64,000 nt of DNA from Sulfuricurvum sp. (GTDB lineage Bacteria > Campylobacterota > Campylobacteria > Campylobacterales > Sulfurimonadaceae). Shown here piece after piece: positions 41,827-50,450 of this stretch. The first letter of the stretch is position 1; every line of letters starts with the position of its first letter. Position numbers and translations under genes: made by a program. The notes below the pieces were generated by a model, which had not been told where the DNA came from, did no database searches, and was given only the letters and a program-made list of their open reading frames with translations. The DNA is taken from NCBI RefSeq assembly GCF_023229695.1, contig NZ_JALNYS010000001.1, positions 62,001 to 126,000 of the forward strand, read 5' to 3'.

Positions 41827-42356
41827 TTTGCAGAGGCTTCGATTTCATAGGCTCCGTGCCCAAAATAGGGGGGATAATCTATGATGATTGTAAAAGACTT
41901 TGATGCTTTGGGGCTCAGTGCATTGGCAATAACATGCTGGGTTGTAATATTTTGAGCTTTAAAGTGGGGATCATCCCCCATGATTTCTGCAAAAGCGGTA
42001 GGCTGGCGAAATTGACTTGCTTTTTCTTCGTTGCCTCCCCGTGAATTGACAAGCTTGACCGTACCGATAACGTTTGATACGGGAAATTCTCCGGTGTTTT
42101 TGACTACTCCCGTAATGACGATTTGTTCGGTTTGATAATTTCGATGGTGATCGGAACGGATAATTTCGACGTGATATACGTTACCGTTAATGGTGATCCA
42201 TCCAAAAATACCTATCAATAAAAGAGCGAGGCTAATACTGGTAATAATTGACCATTTTGAATCGCTGCGAAATGACAGCGCAACCCCTAAAATAAAAATA
42301 AGCAACAGCGTACTTATAAACAGGTAGTGCCAATAGGTTAACGGGCTCATCTGCAT
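41823..42356 (-). CDS. DUF2393-type membrane protein (second of a pair)
   Basis: A 177-residue protein with two N-terminal membrane helices (about 10-28 and 36-54) and a periplasmic beta-rich domain with ITGVVKNTGEFPVSNVIGTV. This layout fits the DUF2393 family, found as tandem pairs in Campylobacterota. The function is unknown. It overlaps the preceding paralogue by 10 bp, and all three genes from hisIE on are coupled. Confidence 0.75.
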   Translation of the reverse strand: MQMSPLTYWHYLFISTLLLIFILGVALSFRSDSKWSIITSISLALLLIGIFGWITINGNVYHVEIIRSDHHRNYQTEQIVITGVVKNTGEFPVSNVIGTVKLVNSRGGNEEKASQFRQPTAFAEIMGDDPHFKAQNITTQHVIANALSPKASKSFTIIIDYPPYFGHGAYEIEASAN

Positions 42357-42862
42357 TCTCCCTTTACGGTAACGTTATAGTCTTTTGCGTAGCGAAACGG
42401 TTCAATAAAAAGTTTAAAAGAGGCCGAGTGACCCGGAAGAATCTCCTCTGCCATCGTTAAGGTATTTTTTTTGAACGGGATATAGGGATAAATCGGATCG
42501 ATCAATTTGTTATGACTCACTTTATACACTTTCGCCGTAATGGTGCACTCATGAAAAGGGCGTTGAGAGGTATTGTTAAGATCGCCTTTAATCAGAAGAG
42601 CTTCGGTAAATTCAAGCGCTTTGACTTCATTGAGGAGAATCGTGTGCTGAAACAGATAGTGATGCAGCGCCATGTATCCCCAAACGGATCCTGCGGTTAG
42701 CAGACCAAATGCAAGTATGACGAGAAAAATTGCCAAGCGCATTTTATGCCGTATGAGAATTGCCAAAAGAAGCAAAATGATAAAAAGAACGACAACACCT
42801 CCTATCAGAAGGTAATCGTAGATGATTAAACGGGCGATAAAGTCTTGAATAAGTGCTTTCAT
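42347..42862 (-). CDS. DUF2393-type membrane protein (first of a pair)
   Basis: A 171-residue paralogue of the next gene: two N-terminal membrane helices (about 18-37 and 45-65) and a periplasmic domain with LIKGDLNNTSQRPFHECTI and FKLFIEPF. It overlaps hisIE by an ATGA. The pair may form a heteromer in the inner membrane; no enzymatic motif is seen. Confidence 0.75.
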   Translation of the reverse strand: MKALIQDFIARLIIYDYLLIGGVVVLFIILLLLAILIRHKMRLAIFLVILAFGLLTAGSVWGYMALHHYLFQHTILLNEVKALEFTEALLIKGDLNNTSQRPFHECTITAKVYKVSHNKLIDPIYPYIPFKKNTLTMAEEILPGHSASFKLFIEPFRYAKDYNVTVKGECR

Positions 42863-43533
42863 TGGTCCCTGGAATTTTTCTCCGCAATACCGCTTGTTCC
42901 GAATCTGCGCGCAAGCTCTTGTTTGATGCGATCGGGAGAGATGTTTTTATGCCCCAGTGCAACGAGGACATGATAGACTAAATCGGCGCATTCATAAATA
43001 ATTTCATTTTCATTGCCGTCTTTGATCGCGAAACTGAATTCGCCGGCCTCTTCGACCACTTTTTTAAGAATGGCGTTATCCCCTTTCGAGAGAAGCTTTG
43101 CCGTCCAGGATGTAGAGGGGTCTGCGTTTTTTCGCGACAGAATGGTGTGGTAAAGCTCATCGATCACACCGTATGCGGCAGTCGTGTCAATTTCCGGCCG
43201 GCTGATACTTTCACCCGATTCGATATCGGTAAAGAAACACGATTTGCGCCCTGTGTGGCAGGCAACTCCCTCTTGCCGTACTTTGATGAGGAGGGTGTCG
43301 TTATCGCAATCGAGTAAAAACTGCTCAATATGCTGAAGATGTCCGCTGCTCTCCCCTTTTTTCCATAGACGCTGTTTGGAACGGGAGAAATAGTGAGCCG
43401 TCTTGGTTGAGAGGGAGAGCTCAAGCGCTTCACGGTTCATATAGGCCATCATCAACACTTCCAGAGAGGTAGAGTCCTGAACGATGACGGGAAGAAGCGC
43501 GGATTTTTGCCAATCGATGTGATCGAGATTCAT
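42859..43533 (-). CDS. hisIE: Bifunctional phosphoribosyl-AMP cyclohydrolase / phosphoribosyl-ATP pyrophosphatase
   Basis: A 224-residue fusion for two histidine-synthesis steps. The HisI half has MMAYMNREALELS, the HYFSRSKQRLWKKGESSG motif and the metal site ACHTGRKSCFF; the HisE half has LLSKGDNAILKKVVEEAGEF and YECADLVYHVLVAL. AAAGGTCACC precedes the ATG. No other his gene is near, so the pathway is dispersed. Confidence 0.94.
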   Translation of the reverse strand: MNLDHIDWQKSALLPVIVQDSTSLEVLMMAYMNREALELSLSTKTAHYFSRSKQRLWKKGESSGHLQHIEQFLLDCDNDTLLIKVRQEGVACHTGRKSCFFTDIESGESISRPEIDTTAAYGVIDELYHTILSRKNADPSTSWTAKLLSKGDNAILKKVVEEAGEFSFAIKDGNENEIIYECADLVYHVLVALGHKNISPDRIKQELARRFGTSGIAEKNSRDQ

Positions 43534-43552
43534 AGGTGACCTTTTAAGTATT

Positions 43553-43602
43553 TATCCCGTCTCCACGAGTGGAGGCGGGATAAACTCTCCGAAGGGAGAG
43601 TT
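43553..43602 (-). terminator. Tandem hairpins after the SPFH gene
   Basis: Two stems stand in a row: AACTCTCC/GGAGAGTT (43583-43602, overlapping the stop codon of the SPFH gene) and TATCCCG-CTCCAC/GTGGAG-CGGGATA (43553-43582). They lie between two genes of the same strand and probably end the SPFH transcript before hisIE. Confidence 0.65.
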
Positions 43603-44641
43603 AGTGTTGCGCTGAAGTGATTTTTTGAGAATCCGGCGTTTTGGTATCGATCCAGATATTTGGAGTAGATCCTCCCGGGGTGAGGAAAATTTTGGCGTCT
43701 TTGTTCTCTTTGAGCGCTTCGTTGAATTTACCTTGAACCTGGATTTGTTCAAGCTTGAGCAAACCCGGAGTGAGAGATTGTGCGATCAGATGGTTGGCTT
43801 GTGCTCTGGCTTTTGCCTCAATGGTAACGGCATTGGCGCTCCCCTGTGCTTCGGTCTCTTTTTTCAGAGCCTCTTGTTTGGCCCGTTCGACATCCTGCTG
43901 AGCCCGTTCAACTTCTTGTTTTGCTACCTGTACCCGTTCGATCTGATCTTTTACTTTTTGCGGTAAACCGATTTCGCGAAGCTGGATCGATGCAAGTTCG
44001 GCAGGTGCATTCTTCTGCCCTTCTACCGTATTGCGTATCCCTTCTTCAATCTTTTGGGCAATCGCATTGCGCATGATCGGTAACGACTCGGCTTCATATT
44101 GCCCGATGACATTTCTGACTACGTCACGAGCTACGGGGTCGATGATTTTATCTTCCCAGCTAAAACCCCAGTTGGAGATGGTTTGTGCCGCCAATTGTGC
44201 GTTGAGGCGGTATTGAACCGTCATATCGATGGAAACCGGCAAGCCCCGTTTATCCAAAACGGTAATTGCCGGTTTGAGTAAAATCCCATCCCCTGTTGTG
44301 GAAGCACGATCAACTTTATCGGCATAATTGATAATACGGACTTTGGTGTCAACCAAATAAACTTTTTGGATGACGGGGATCAAAAAATGGAGCCCCGGCA
44401 ATAAGGTATGTTCCTCATATTTACCGTTGGTTGACAAAATACCACGTTCACCCTCGGTGATAATAACAAAAGGTTTTGCAAGGAAAAGAAATAGTATGAC
44501 TCCGCCGATAAGCCAAAAAATACCGGTTTTTTGTCCGTTCATATTAAAATCGAACTTAGGAGGTTTGGGAGATTGAAATCCTCCCCCTTTTTGACCCTCA
44601 TTCTTTTTCTTGTTGAAATAGTCATTCATATCACTCGCCAT
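43601..44641 (-). CDS. SPFH/prohibitin-family membrane protein (HflK-like)
   Basis: A 346-residue protein with one membrane helix at about 40-58 (TGIFWLIGGVILFLFLA), then a band-7 domain (EGERGILSTNGKYEEHTLLP, LPGLHFLIPVIQKV) and a coiled-coil with repeated QVAKQEVERAQQDVERAKQE. SPFH proteins form large ring complexes in the membrane that control proteases such as FtsH. It stands alone, not as an hflK-hflC pair. The glycine- and lysine-rich cytoplasmic N-terminus resembles HflK. AAGGAATT precedes the ATG. Confidence 0.87.
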   Translation of the reverse strand: MASDMNDYFNKKKNEGQKGGGFQSPKPPKFDFNMNGQKTGIFWLIGGVILFLFLAKPFVIITEGERGILSTNGKYEEHTLLPGLHFLIPVIQKVYLVDTKVRIINYADKVDRASTTGDGILLKPAITVLDKRGLPVSIDMTVQYRLNAQLAAQTISNWGFSWEDKIIDPVARDVVRNVIGQYEAESLPIMRNAIAQKIEEGIRNTVEGQKNAPAELASIQLREIGLPQKVKDQIERVQVAKQEVERAQQDVERAKQEALKKETEAQGSANAVTIEAKARAQANHLIAQSLTPGLLKLEQIQVQGKFNEALKENKDAKIFLTPGGSTPNIWIDTKTPDSQKITSAQH

Positions 44642-44702
44642 ATTGTAATTCCTTTATGTTGTCCGTTTCTAAAAGAAACGTCTCGTGGTGTTATATCTTA
44701 AA

Positions 44703-45623
44703 TTAGTCAATATATGTCAAATAGTGATCGTACTCGGGGTTGCGTCCATATACGATATCAAAATAGCCGCTCTGGATCTTTTCGGTAATGGGTCCGCATC
44801 CTCCGCCACCTAGGATACGTGCATCGACTTCACGTACCGGTGTGATCTCTGCAGCCGTTCCGGTAAGGAATGCTTCATCCGCAACGTAAATCTCTTCACG
44901 GCTGATACGACGGCGGATCACTTTATATCCCATATCTTCGGCCATTTCAATGACCATTTTCTGGGTGATTGATTGGAGGGCATTATCGCTAGGGGGGGTA
45001 ATGATCTCTCCGTCTCGGATCATAAAGAAGCTGGCACCGGTTGCTTCGGCGACGTACCCTTCATCATCAAGAAGAAGTGCTTCATCGTATCCGGATTCAA
45101 CCGCTTCATATTTTGCCATTTGGGAATTGAGGTAGTTTCCTACCGCTTTGGCTTTTCCCATATTGGAACGGTTGGAAGTACGGTTAAAGGAGGATATTTT
45201 AAGGCGGATCCCTTTTTTAAGCCCCTCTTCACCCAGATAAGCGCCCCATTCCCATGCCGCGATGGAAACATCTACCGGTGCCTCTTTGTGATACACACCC
45301 ATCACTCCGTATCCTAGATAAACGATCGGGCGAAGATAGACATTTTCACCGGTAAATTCATTTGCTTTCAGCAGTTGAATCTGGGCTTCATTGAGTTCTT
45401 CGAGGGTATAGGGGACATCAAGCAACGTGATTTTTGAGGATTCAAGCAGACGTTTCGTATGGTCATTCAGACGAAAAATAGCATACCCCTTTGGGGTTTT
45501 GTAGGCTTTTGTCCCTTCAATGGCACCATTGCCGTAATGCAGCGTATGAGAAAGGACGTGAATTTTTGCGTCATTCCACGGGACTAATTTACCGTTCATC
45601 CAAATAAATTTGGCTTCGTTCAT
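44703..45623 (-). CDS. ilvE: Branched-chain amino acid aminotransferase
   Basis: A 306-residue class IV PLP aminotransferase for the last step of Leu, Ile and Val synthesis. ALHYGNGAIEG-like TLHYGNGAIEGTKAY, RSNMGKAKAVGNYLNS with the PLP Lys, and EATGASFFMIRDG followed by the GTAAEITPV segment are diagnostic. ATG 45623 is chosen (MNEAKFIWMNGKLV) with GGAG upstream; a TTG five codons earlier is less likely. Confidence 0.94.
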   Translation of the reverse strand: MNEAKFIWMNGKLVPWNDAKIHVLSHTLHYGNGAIEGTKAYKTPKGYAIFRLNDHTKRLLESSKITLLDVPYTLEELNEAQIQLLKANEFTGENVYLRPIVYLGYGVMGVYHKEAPVDVSIAAWEWGAYLGEEGLKKGIRLKISSFNRTSNRSNMGKAKAVGNYLNSQMAKYEAVESGYDEALLLDDEGYVAEATGASFFMIRDGEIITPPSDNALQSITQKMVIEMAEDMGYKVIRRRISREEIYVADEAFLTGTAAEITPVREVDARILGGGGCGPITEKIQSGYFDIVYGRNPEYDHYLTYID

Positions 45624-45718
45624 AGGGAAAATCTCCAAAAGAAAAATTGGGAGATTTTAGCGCAGTTGGGGTTTAAGGTTTATTAAGGGGTTGAAGATTT
45701 ATCTAAAAGGGCACTTTG

Positions 45719-45756
45719 CCCGCAAATGCGGGAAAAATTAATGTGTTGGGGTATTG
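45719..45756 (-). repeat. Partial copy of the globin gene 3' end and hairpin (left border of island)
   Basis: Read on the minus strand, this segment encodes NTPTH and a TAA stop, then a CCCGC/GCGGG hairpin, just like the 3' end of the globin gene at 51789-51827. About 32 of 38 positions agree with one gap; the two differences inside codons (ACC for ACG, CCA for CCG) are synonymous. No open frame continues upstream of it. It marks the left side of the AT-rich island. Confidence 0.6.
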
Positions 45757-45833
45757 CAATTACTACTTGAATCGGCGATAGCTATAGTTATCACCTGTTG
45801 CTTCTTTTTAATCGTTTATAAAGCTATATAGTT

Positions 45834-45848
45834 TATACTTCAAGTATA
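45834..45848. promoter_or_regulatory. Palindromic operator before the Phd-type antitoxin
   Basis: TATACTT-C-AAGTATA is a perfect 7-bp inverted repeat centred at 45841, with the direct repeat TATATAG on both sides (45827-45833 and 45845-45851 region). Such sites before Phd/YefM genes normally bind the antitoxin itself. Confidence 0.55.
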
Positions 45849-45865
45849 TAGTTAAAGGATCTTTG

Positions 45866-46087
45866 ATGACAGTAACCGCCAAAGACCTCCGTTTTAATGT
45901 CTCATTTTTATTTGATGTCCTCAACAAAGGGGAAGATGTGACGATCACACACCGTGGAGCCAAGCTTATCTCGTATGACGACTCTAAACAAACACCGAAA
46001 GACGATACGATGTTTGGGATGTGGAGTGAGCTAAATGATGATGTTGATACGCTAGTGCGAAATATGCGAAAACGTAGAGCGTTTTAA
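45866..46087 (+). CDS. Phd/YefM-family antitoxin-like protein, no toxin partner
   Basis: A 73-residue protein. The N-terminal half (TVTAKDLRFNVSFLFDVLNK, then GEDVTITHRGAKLISY) is the DNA-binding fold of the prevent-host-death family, and the C-terminal half is charged, as in toxin-neutralising tails (MWSELNDDVDTLVRNMRKRR). AAAGGATC precedes ATG 45866. No toxin gene follows: the next 138 bases are empty, and the genes after it form another putative pair. It is either an orphan antitoxin or one whose toxin has been lost. Confidence 0.72.
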   Translation: MTVTAKDLRFNVSFLFDVLNKGEDVTITHRGAKLISYDDSKQTPKDDTMFGMWSELNDDVDTLVRNMRKRRAF

Positions 46088-46185
46088 CCCTTATGATATA
46101 CGACATACGGGATGAAACTCCTTACCGCTAATGGTATCCATCAAAGTGTGTGGAGATAGAGGTTTTTAGACCGTAAATAATATGT

Positions 46186-46191
46186 TATAAT
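46186..46191 (+). promoter_or_regulatory. -10 element of the putative GNAT toxin-antitoxin pair
   Basis: TATAAT 35 bases before the ATG of the 54-residue gene; the surroundings are AT-rich and no -35 box is clear. Confidence 0.5.
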
Positions 46192-46225
46192 ATTTCTACA
46201 TATTTTTAAAAAAGGAGAAAAAGAT

Positions 46226-46390
46226 ATGGCGTATAAAATGACCCAAGCTGGACATATCGTTCGTGTCAATTTGCCCAATAAGCTCCCGAAAGAATTTATT
46301 GCCTCTGTTGAAGAAAACCCAAAAGGTGAAAAATTCTTGAAGCGTGCTAAAAGTATCATCAAGAACGCAAAAGTAGTATATGACTTTTAA
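46226..46390 (+). CDS. 54-residue small protein, putative antitoxin
   Basis: A short gene starting MAYKMTQAGHIVRVNLPNKL and ending KNAKVVYDF, with AAAGGAGAAAAAGAT as an excellent ribosome-binding site and a TATAAT upstream. It is basic (many Lys) and has a strand-then-helix pattern (GHIVRVNLP then PKEFIASVEENP), which recalls small DNA-binding antitoxins, but I do not recognise the family. Its last 11 bases overlap the start of the GNAT gene, so the two are made together. The antitoxin role is inferred from size, order and overlap. Confidence 0.55.
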   Translation: MAYKMTQAGHIVRVNLPNKLPKEFIASVEENPKGEKFLKRAKSIIKNAKVVYDF

Positions 46391-46841
46391 GATCATTCAC
46401 TACAGCGTTACCTATAAACAAAGAATTTTAAAACTCTCCACCAATGAGCGTGAACGCGGTTTCCTCAAAAAACTTATCAAAGACTCCGAAAACAAATCCT
46501 CAACTATCCATATTCTCATCGATGCTGAGGAAACTATCATCGCACTAGTCGGGCTTAGTTGTTCAAAAGTCGATCATCTTCCTGCATTACTCGTCGATTT
46601 TATTTTTGTCAATCCGAGTTTTCGGGGAAGCATAATCGACGATTTAGGGGGAAGTGCTTCTGAATATTTGATGGCGTATATTACCAGTGTTGTTATCCCA
46701 AATACCCGAGCATTTTCAGCAGTACGATGGCTTGTCTTAGTCCCCGATAATGAACGACTAAAACTCCATTATATCGAGCAATTTGGTTTTCGTACCTATA
46801 CCGATAAGCATGGAGATGATTTATTGTGTCTACGGGCATAA
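46380..46841 (+). CDS. GNAT-like acetyltransferase, putative toxin
   Basis: A 153-residue protein with the outline of a GNAT fold: a central strand LLVDFIFVNPSFRGS, followed by a helix, and a C-terminal LHYIEQFGFRTYTD, which matches the usual YEKxGF signature. The acetyl-CoA loop is not canonical (NPSFRGSIIDDLGG). ATG 46380 overlaps the 54-residue gene by 11 bp, a layout seen in GNAT toxin-antitoxin modules such as TacAT and AtaRT, which acetylate aminoacyl-tRNA. The antitoxin here is not of the ribbon-helix-helix DUF1778 kind by eye. Enzyme and toxicity are inference. Confidence 0.6.
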   Translation: MTFKIIHYSVTYKQRILKLSTNERERGFLKKLIKDSENKSSTIHILIDAEETIIALVGLSCSKVDHLPALLVDFIFVNPSFRGSIIDDLGGSASEYLMAYITSVVIPNTRAFSAVRWLVLVPDNERLKLHYIEQFGFRTYTDKHGDDLLCLRA

Positions 46842-46940
46842 TCTTCTAAAGCATTATCGCATATCCAATTGGCATTCCATTTAAATTTCTAAAAGTGAAG
46901 ATTGAATAGCTGACCCCTGTTTATGTTTTTATATGTTTAT

Positions 46941-49900
46941 TTAATTAAGTTTTATTCCATTAAAAATTTCATTATTGCTACGCTCATTATAAGGGTCATG
47001 TAGAGCACTCTCAATTTTATTTTGTAATTCCCTAGAAGATTTATTTTGAGAAAGTGCTTCTAAAAAAATCTTATCATTTTTATATTTTTCAAATAAATAT
47101 TCTTTTGTTTCTTCTAGTAAAGAAAAATTACGTGCAAGTTTAATTATAAGACAAAAAGTATTTTCAAATTCATAGTATTCTTCGTATCTAGCGATTCGAT
47201 CAAGAATTTCAGTAGAATAAATTGAGTCTTTTTTTCTAAAATATTCATACTTTGTAGTTGTATTTTTATACCTAATTATCTCTAAAACTTTTTGGTCGTC
47301 TCTGTGTTTTGATAGCTCATTTAAAACATCCAAATCATTTGTTAATTCAGAAATTTTTTCTCTGATATCATAAAATTTTTTTCCTGCTGTCATAGCATAA
47401 CCTAAAAGTATTTCTCTATCAATCGTATTGAAATTTTTATTTAACTGACCAATAAAATGATCGGCGATATACTCTTGTTCCAATGGAATAATTTCATCTA
47501 TCTTCTCAGGAATAATTTTATTTTCAAGATTTAGTAAATAAATAAGTATGATAAATCTTAAATGTATTTTTTGTTGAATAATTTTTAAAAAGATTTGTTC
47601 ATTTTTTTCATGATAGATAATATCTTTCATAACATTTGAGTCTATTGAAGTAAAATCGACATTTTCTAAAAAATTCATTTTTTCATGATCGTTCATACTT
47701 TGATAATCATCTAAAGTAATTTTAGGAGGATCAATGGCTACTTTTGTCTCTTCATAAATATTTTTTTGCTTCTTATCAATTGAGATTAATTGCTCTTCAA
47801 TGTATTGGGTAATTTTTGTATCAAAATACTCATTATTTTGTAAGCGTGTTAAACTTATTTCGTCTTTACAATGTTTAAAAATATCATAAAATAAGGAATA
47901 TTCCAATTCTTTTCTTTTCAAAATAGCAATAGCTATTTTGTAGTCAAAGTTATTAATTGAATTGATAAATATTTTTCTTAAAATAGCACTATTTACAACA
48001 TAATCATCTTTTCCATTTTTATTAAAGTTTGTCAAAAGTGCAAATATGATTTTCTTTTCATTGGTTTCATTACTTAATTTTTCAATCAACTCCTGATTGT
48101 CGGTATGCTTAGCGATAATAACTTTTATTTTAAATAAAGCACTATTGTTATTACAGTAGACAAAACCTCTAAGCCATGAAATATGCTTTTCAGATATTTG
48201 TTCAAAATTCACCTCAAGTATATCAATTATAAATGATTTAATTGAAAGTTCAAATAGTTCTTTTAATTCTTGGTTTGCATGTGATTTTAAAATCTTTCGA
48301 ACTTCATTCTTTATTTTCACGTCATCATATTCACGAAAAAACAAAATAATTTTATACTCATCAGGTAAATTTTTATAATTAGCCAAAGATATAATAGTGT
48401 CATAATTATTGCTATAATACTGTTCTACATCTTCGCTATTAAAAGTTATTACTTCCATAGTTTTATCATGGACATTTTCTTTTACCTCTTCAGGATCAAT
48501 AATTCCTTCTATACTTCTAATTTCAATAAGCTTTAGAAGTGAATCAATATACTCACTCAAATCATTATCTTCTTCGTCTTTAATCAGTACGTTATTTTTT
48601 TGTAACTCTGTTATAACTTTTAGATTTGCTTCAACAATATCTTTATCTATCGATAAAACTTTTAGTGATTTTAGATTGAGTATTTCATTGGGTAAATCTT
48701 TAGTAAGATTTTTGGATAAGTTTAATTTTTCTAAATGTTTTAACTTAAAGAACGGTTCTGGCAGCACTTGGATACGGTTATCTTTTAAGCTTAATCTAAC
48801 AAGACCTTTAAGCTTTATAATATTATTTGGGATAGTATCTATTGCTAGGCCTTCTAAATCCCAAGATTCTTTAGTTAAATTTTCTTTAATTGCTACCTTG
48901 AAAACTTGACTATTTGCATTATATATTTCTTTTAAATAAAAAATATTTCTAAATCTTTCATCTTTCTTTGCTGGAGATAATTGCTTGAGTATATTTTTAT
49001 TATTATGTAAGATTTCTAGTTCAGTAATAAAATTTTCAAAACTAAATGCAAACACTTCTTCACTACTTTTTTCAATCTCTATTGAGTCTTCAAAAATTTC
49101 TTCCTTGACTACTACAATTTCTTCAACAATCCTAATATCTAACTTCAATACCTTATCAATAATTCTAAAACGATATTTTTCGATCAACTCTTCAAAGCTT
49201 AAAGAAAAATCAATGCTCAAAATAGTAATAGATTTATTTCCTTCTTTGATAGGGGTAAAAATGATTTCATCTTCAAAATCTTTACTGTTTTTAGGGACGA
49301 TAAAATATCCATGAAGTTCTTGATCATGATTGAGTAAATTCATATAACTAAAAAGTTGCCAAAAGTTTTGAGCATCTAGCCCATATAAATTTTTATCACT
49401 ATTCAATAGTTTCCATTTCGCATCAACAACATTAATGATTTCTGTACCAAATAGATTTCTATTTCCCTTAACAATAAAGTCAGGCTTTGCGCTTACACTT
49501 GATTTGTGATTCTCAAAACATTTGATACTACTTTGTGCTTCAATTTCTAAATCTGATTTTCTAAAAAGATAAGCACAAAATTTTTCAAACAGGTAATCCA
49601 TATTGAAAAGAATTGACCAAAAAGGGGTTGAATTTATATGGCTACTAAAAGGCATATAACGATTAAAGATAAACTCTGCTTGCTTGAAAAGTACCTCAAA
49701 TTTCTCATTTAATCGATTGAAAGTAACAGATTTAAAATCTTGTTGTTTCAGTAAGATAATATCAATACCATCAAGCGACAAATAAACTTCATGCAATGTT
49801 TGCTTGGCTTTATAGGAAAGGTTATTATCGTTAAGTAATATCTTGGCAAGTGTTCTAAAAACTTGCATTAGGTGATTATTTGATGAATGTTTATTATAGG

Positions 49901-50450
49901 ATGTATACACTTTTGATTTATCAATATTATTATTTTGGATGGTTTTTGAGATTAAAATATTCCCTCTAATATGAGGACTATTTTCTACTTTTTTATTGTA
50001 AGTTGAATACACTCCCGTTCTAAGAGTATGTAATAATTCCTCACTAAAAAGTTCAATAATGTAGTGGATAAGGGGCATTTCATCCGCTGATACTTTTGAA
50101 CTTTGCGAAGAGGAACTAATAAAATTTTTCTCATGAGAAACTCTCAATATTTGAAGCAACATCTTACGATGTTTTTTTATTGATTCTTTATCTAAATTAT
50201 TTTTGGAAAATTTTGGCAATATCTCTAATGTTAAACCTGTTTTGAGGGAGATTGTCCCTACGATAGCGTTGGCTTTGATTTTATTCCTACCATTATGAGA
50301 AACAATATTCCGCTTTTTATTTTGTCTATCACGATGGACAACTTCAAATAAAAGCTCTTTGTCCTCATTTGAAATAGTATTATTTTCAACATCTCTTTTG
50401 GAAGCAACCAAAATTTCTTGATGTTCACTAACGGTTAAAATATCACGCAT
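46941..50450 (-). CDS. McrC-type nuclease subunit with leucine-rich and helical-repeat tail
   Basis: A 1169-residue protein. Residues 1-415 are McrC-like: an N-terminal beta-rich part (VGTISLKTGLTLEILPKF, PHIRGNILISKTI) and a PD-(D/E)XK nuclease with Asp324 in AKPDFIV and Asp343-Ala-Lys345 in INVVDAKWKLL. A charged linker (420-520) follows, then leucine-rich repeats at about 525-605 (LVRLSLKDNRIQVLPEPFF, LEKLNLSKNLTKDLP). The last 530 residues are short helical repeats like the LRV/HEAT kind (LEALSQNKSSRELQNKI, NELSKHRDDQKVLEII). Ordinary McrC is about 350 residues. The start overlaps mcrB by 8 bp. The gene is strikingly AT-rich compared with its surroundings. Confidence 0.85.
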   Translation of the reverse strand: MRDILTVSEHQEILVASKRDVENNTISNEDKELLFEVVHRDRQNKKRNIVSHNGRNKIKANAIVGTISLKTGLTLEILPKFSKNNLDKESIKKHRKMLLQILRVSHEKNFISSSSQSSKVSADEMPLIHYIIELFSEELLHTLRTGVYSTYNKKVENSPHIRGNILISKTIQNNNIDKSKVYTSYNKHSSNNHLMQVFRTLAKILLNDNNLSYKAKQTLHEVYLSLDGIDIILLKQQDFKSVTFNRLNEKFEVLFKQAEFIFNRYMPFSSHINSTPFWSILFNMDYLFEKFCAYLFRKSDLEIEAQSSIKCFENHKSSVSAKPDFIVKGNRNLFGTEIINVVDAKWKLLNSDKNLYGLDAQNFWQLFSYMNLLNHDQELHGYFIVPKNSKDFEDEIIFTPIKEGNKSITILSIDFSLSFEELIEKYRFRIIDKVLKLDIRIVEEIVVVKEEIFEDSIEIEKSSEEVFAFSFENFITELEILHNNKNILKQLSPAKKDERFRNIFYLKEIYNANSQVFKVAIKENLTKESWDLEGLAIDTIPNNIIKLKGLVRLSLKDNRIQVLPEPFFKLKHLEKLNLSKNLTKDLPNEILNLKSLKVLSIDKDIVEANLKVITELQKNNVLIKDEEDNDLSEYIDSLLKLIEIRSIEGIIDPEEVKENVHDKTMEVITFNSEDVEQYYSNNYDTIISLANYKNLPDEYKIILFFREYDDVKIKNEVRKILKSHANQELKELFELSIKSFIIDILEVNFEQISEKHISWLRGFVYCNNNSALFKIKVIIAKHTDNQELIEKLSNETNEKKIIFALLTNFNKNGKDDYVVNSAILRKIFINSINNFDYKIAIAILKRKELEYSLFYDIFKHCKDEISLTRLQNNEYFDTKITQYIEEQLISIDKKQKNIYEETKVAIDPPKITLDDYQSMNDHEKMNFLENVDFTSIDSNVMKDIIYHEKNEQIFLKIIQQKIHLRFIILIYLLNLENKIIPEKIDEIIPLEQEYIADHFIGQLNKNFNTIDREILLGYAMTAGKKFYDIREKISELTNDLDVLNELSKHRDDQKVLEIIRYKNTTTKYEYFRKKDSIYSTEILDRIARYEEYYEFENTFCLIIKLARNFSLLEETKEYLFEKYKNDKIFLEALSQNKSSRELQNKIESALHDPYNERSNNEIFNGIKLN

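Noticed and set aside
48676..49314. Two plus-strand frames of about 77 and 109 codons inside the large McrC gene
   Set aside because: They are antisense to the leucine-rich and linker regions and consist of low-complexity Leu, Ser and Ile, as expected from AT-rich shadow frames.
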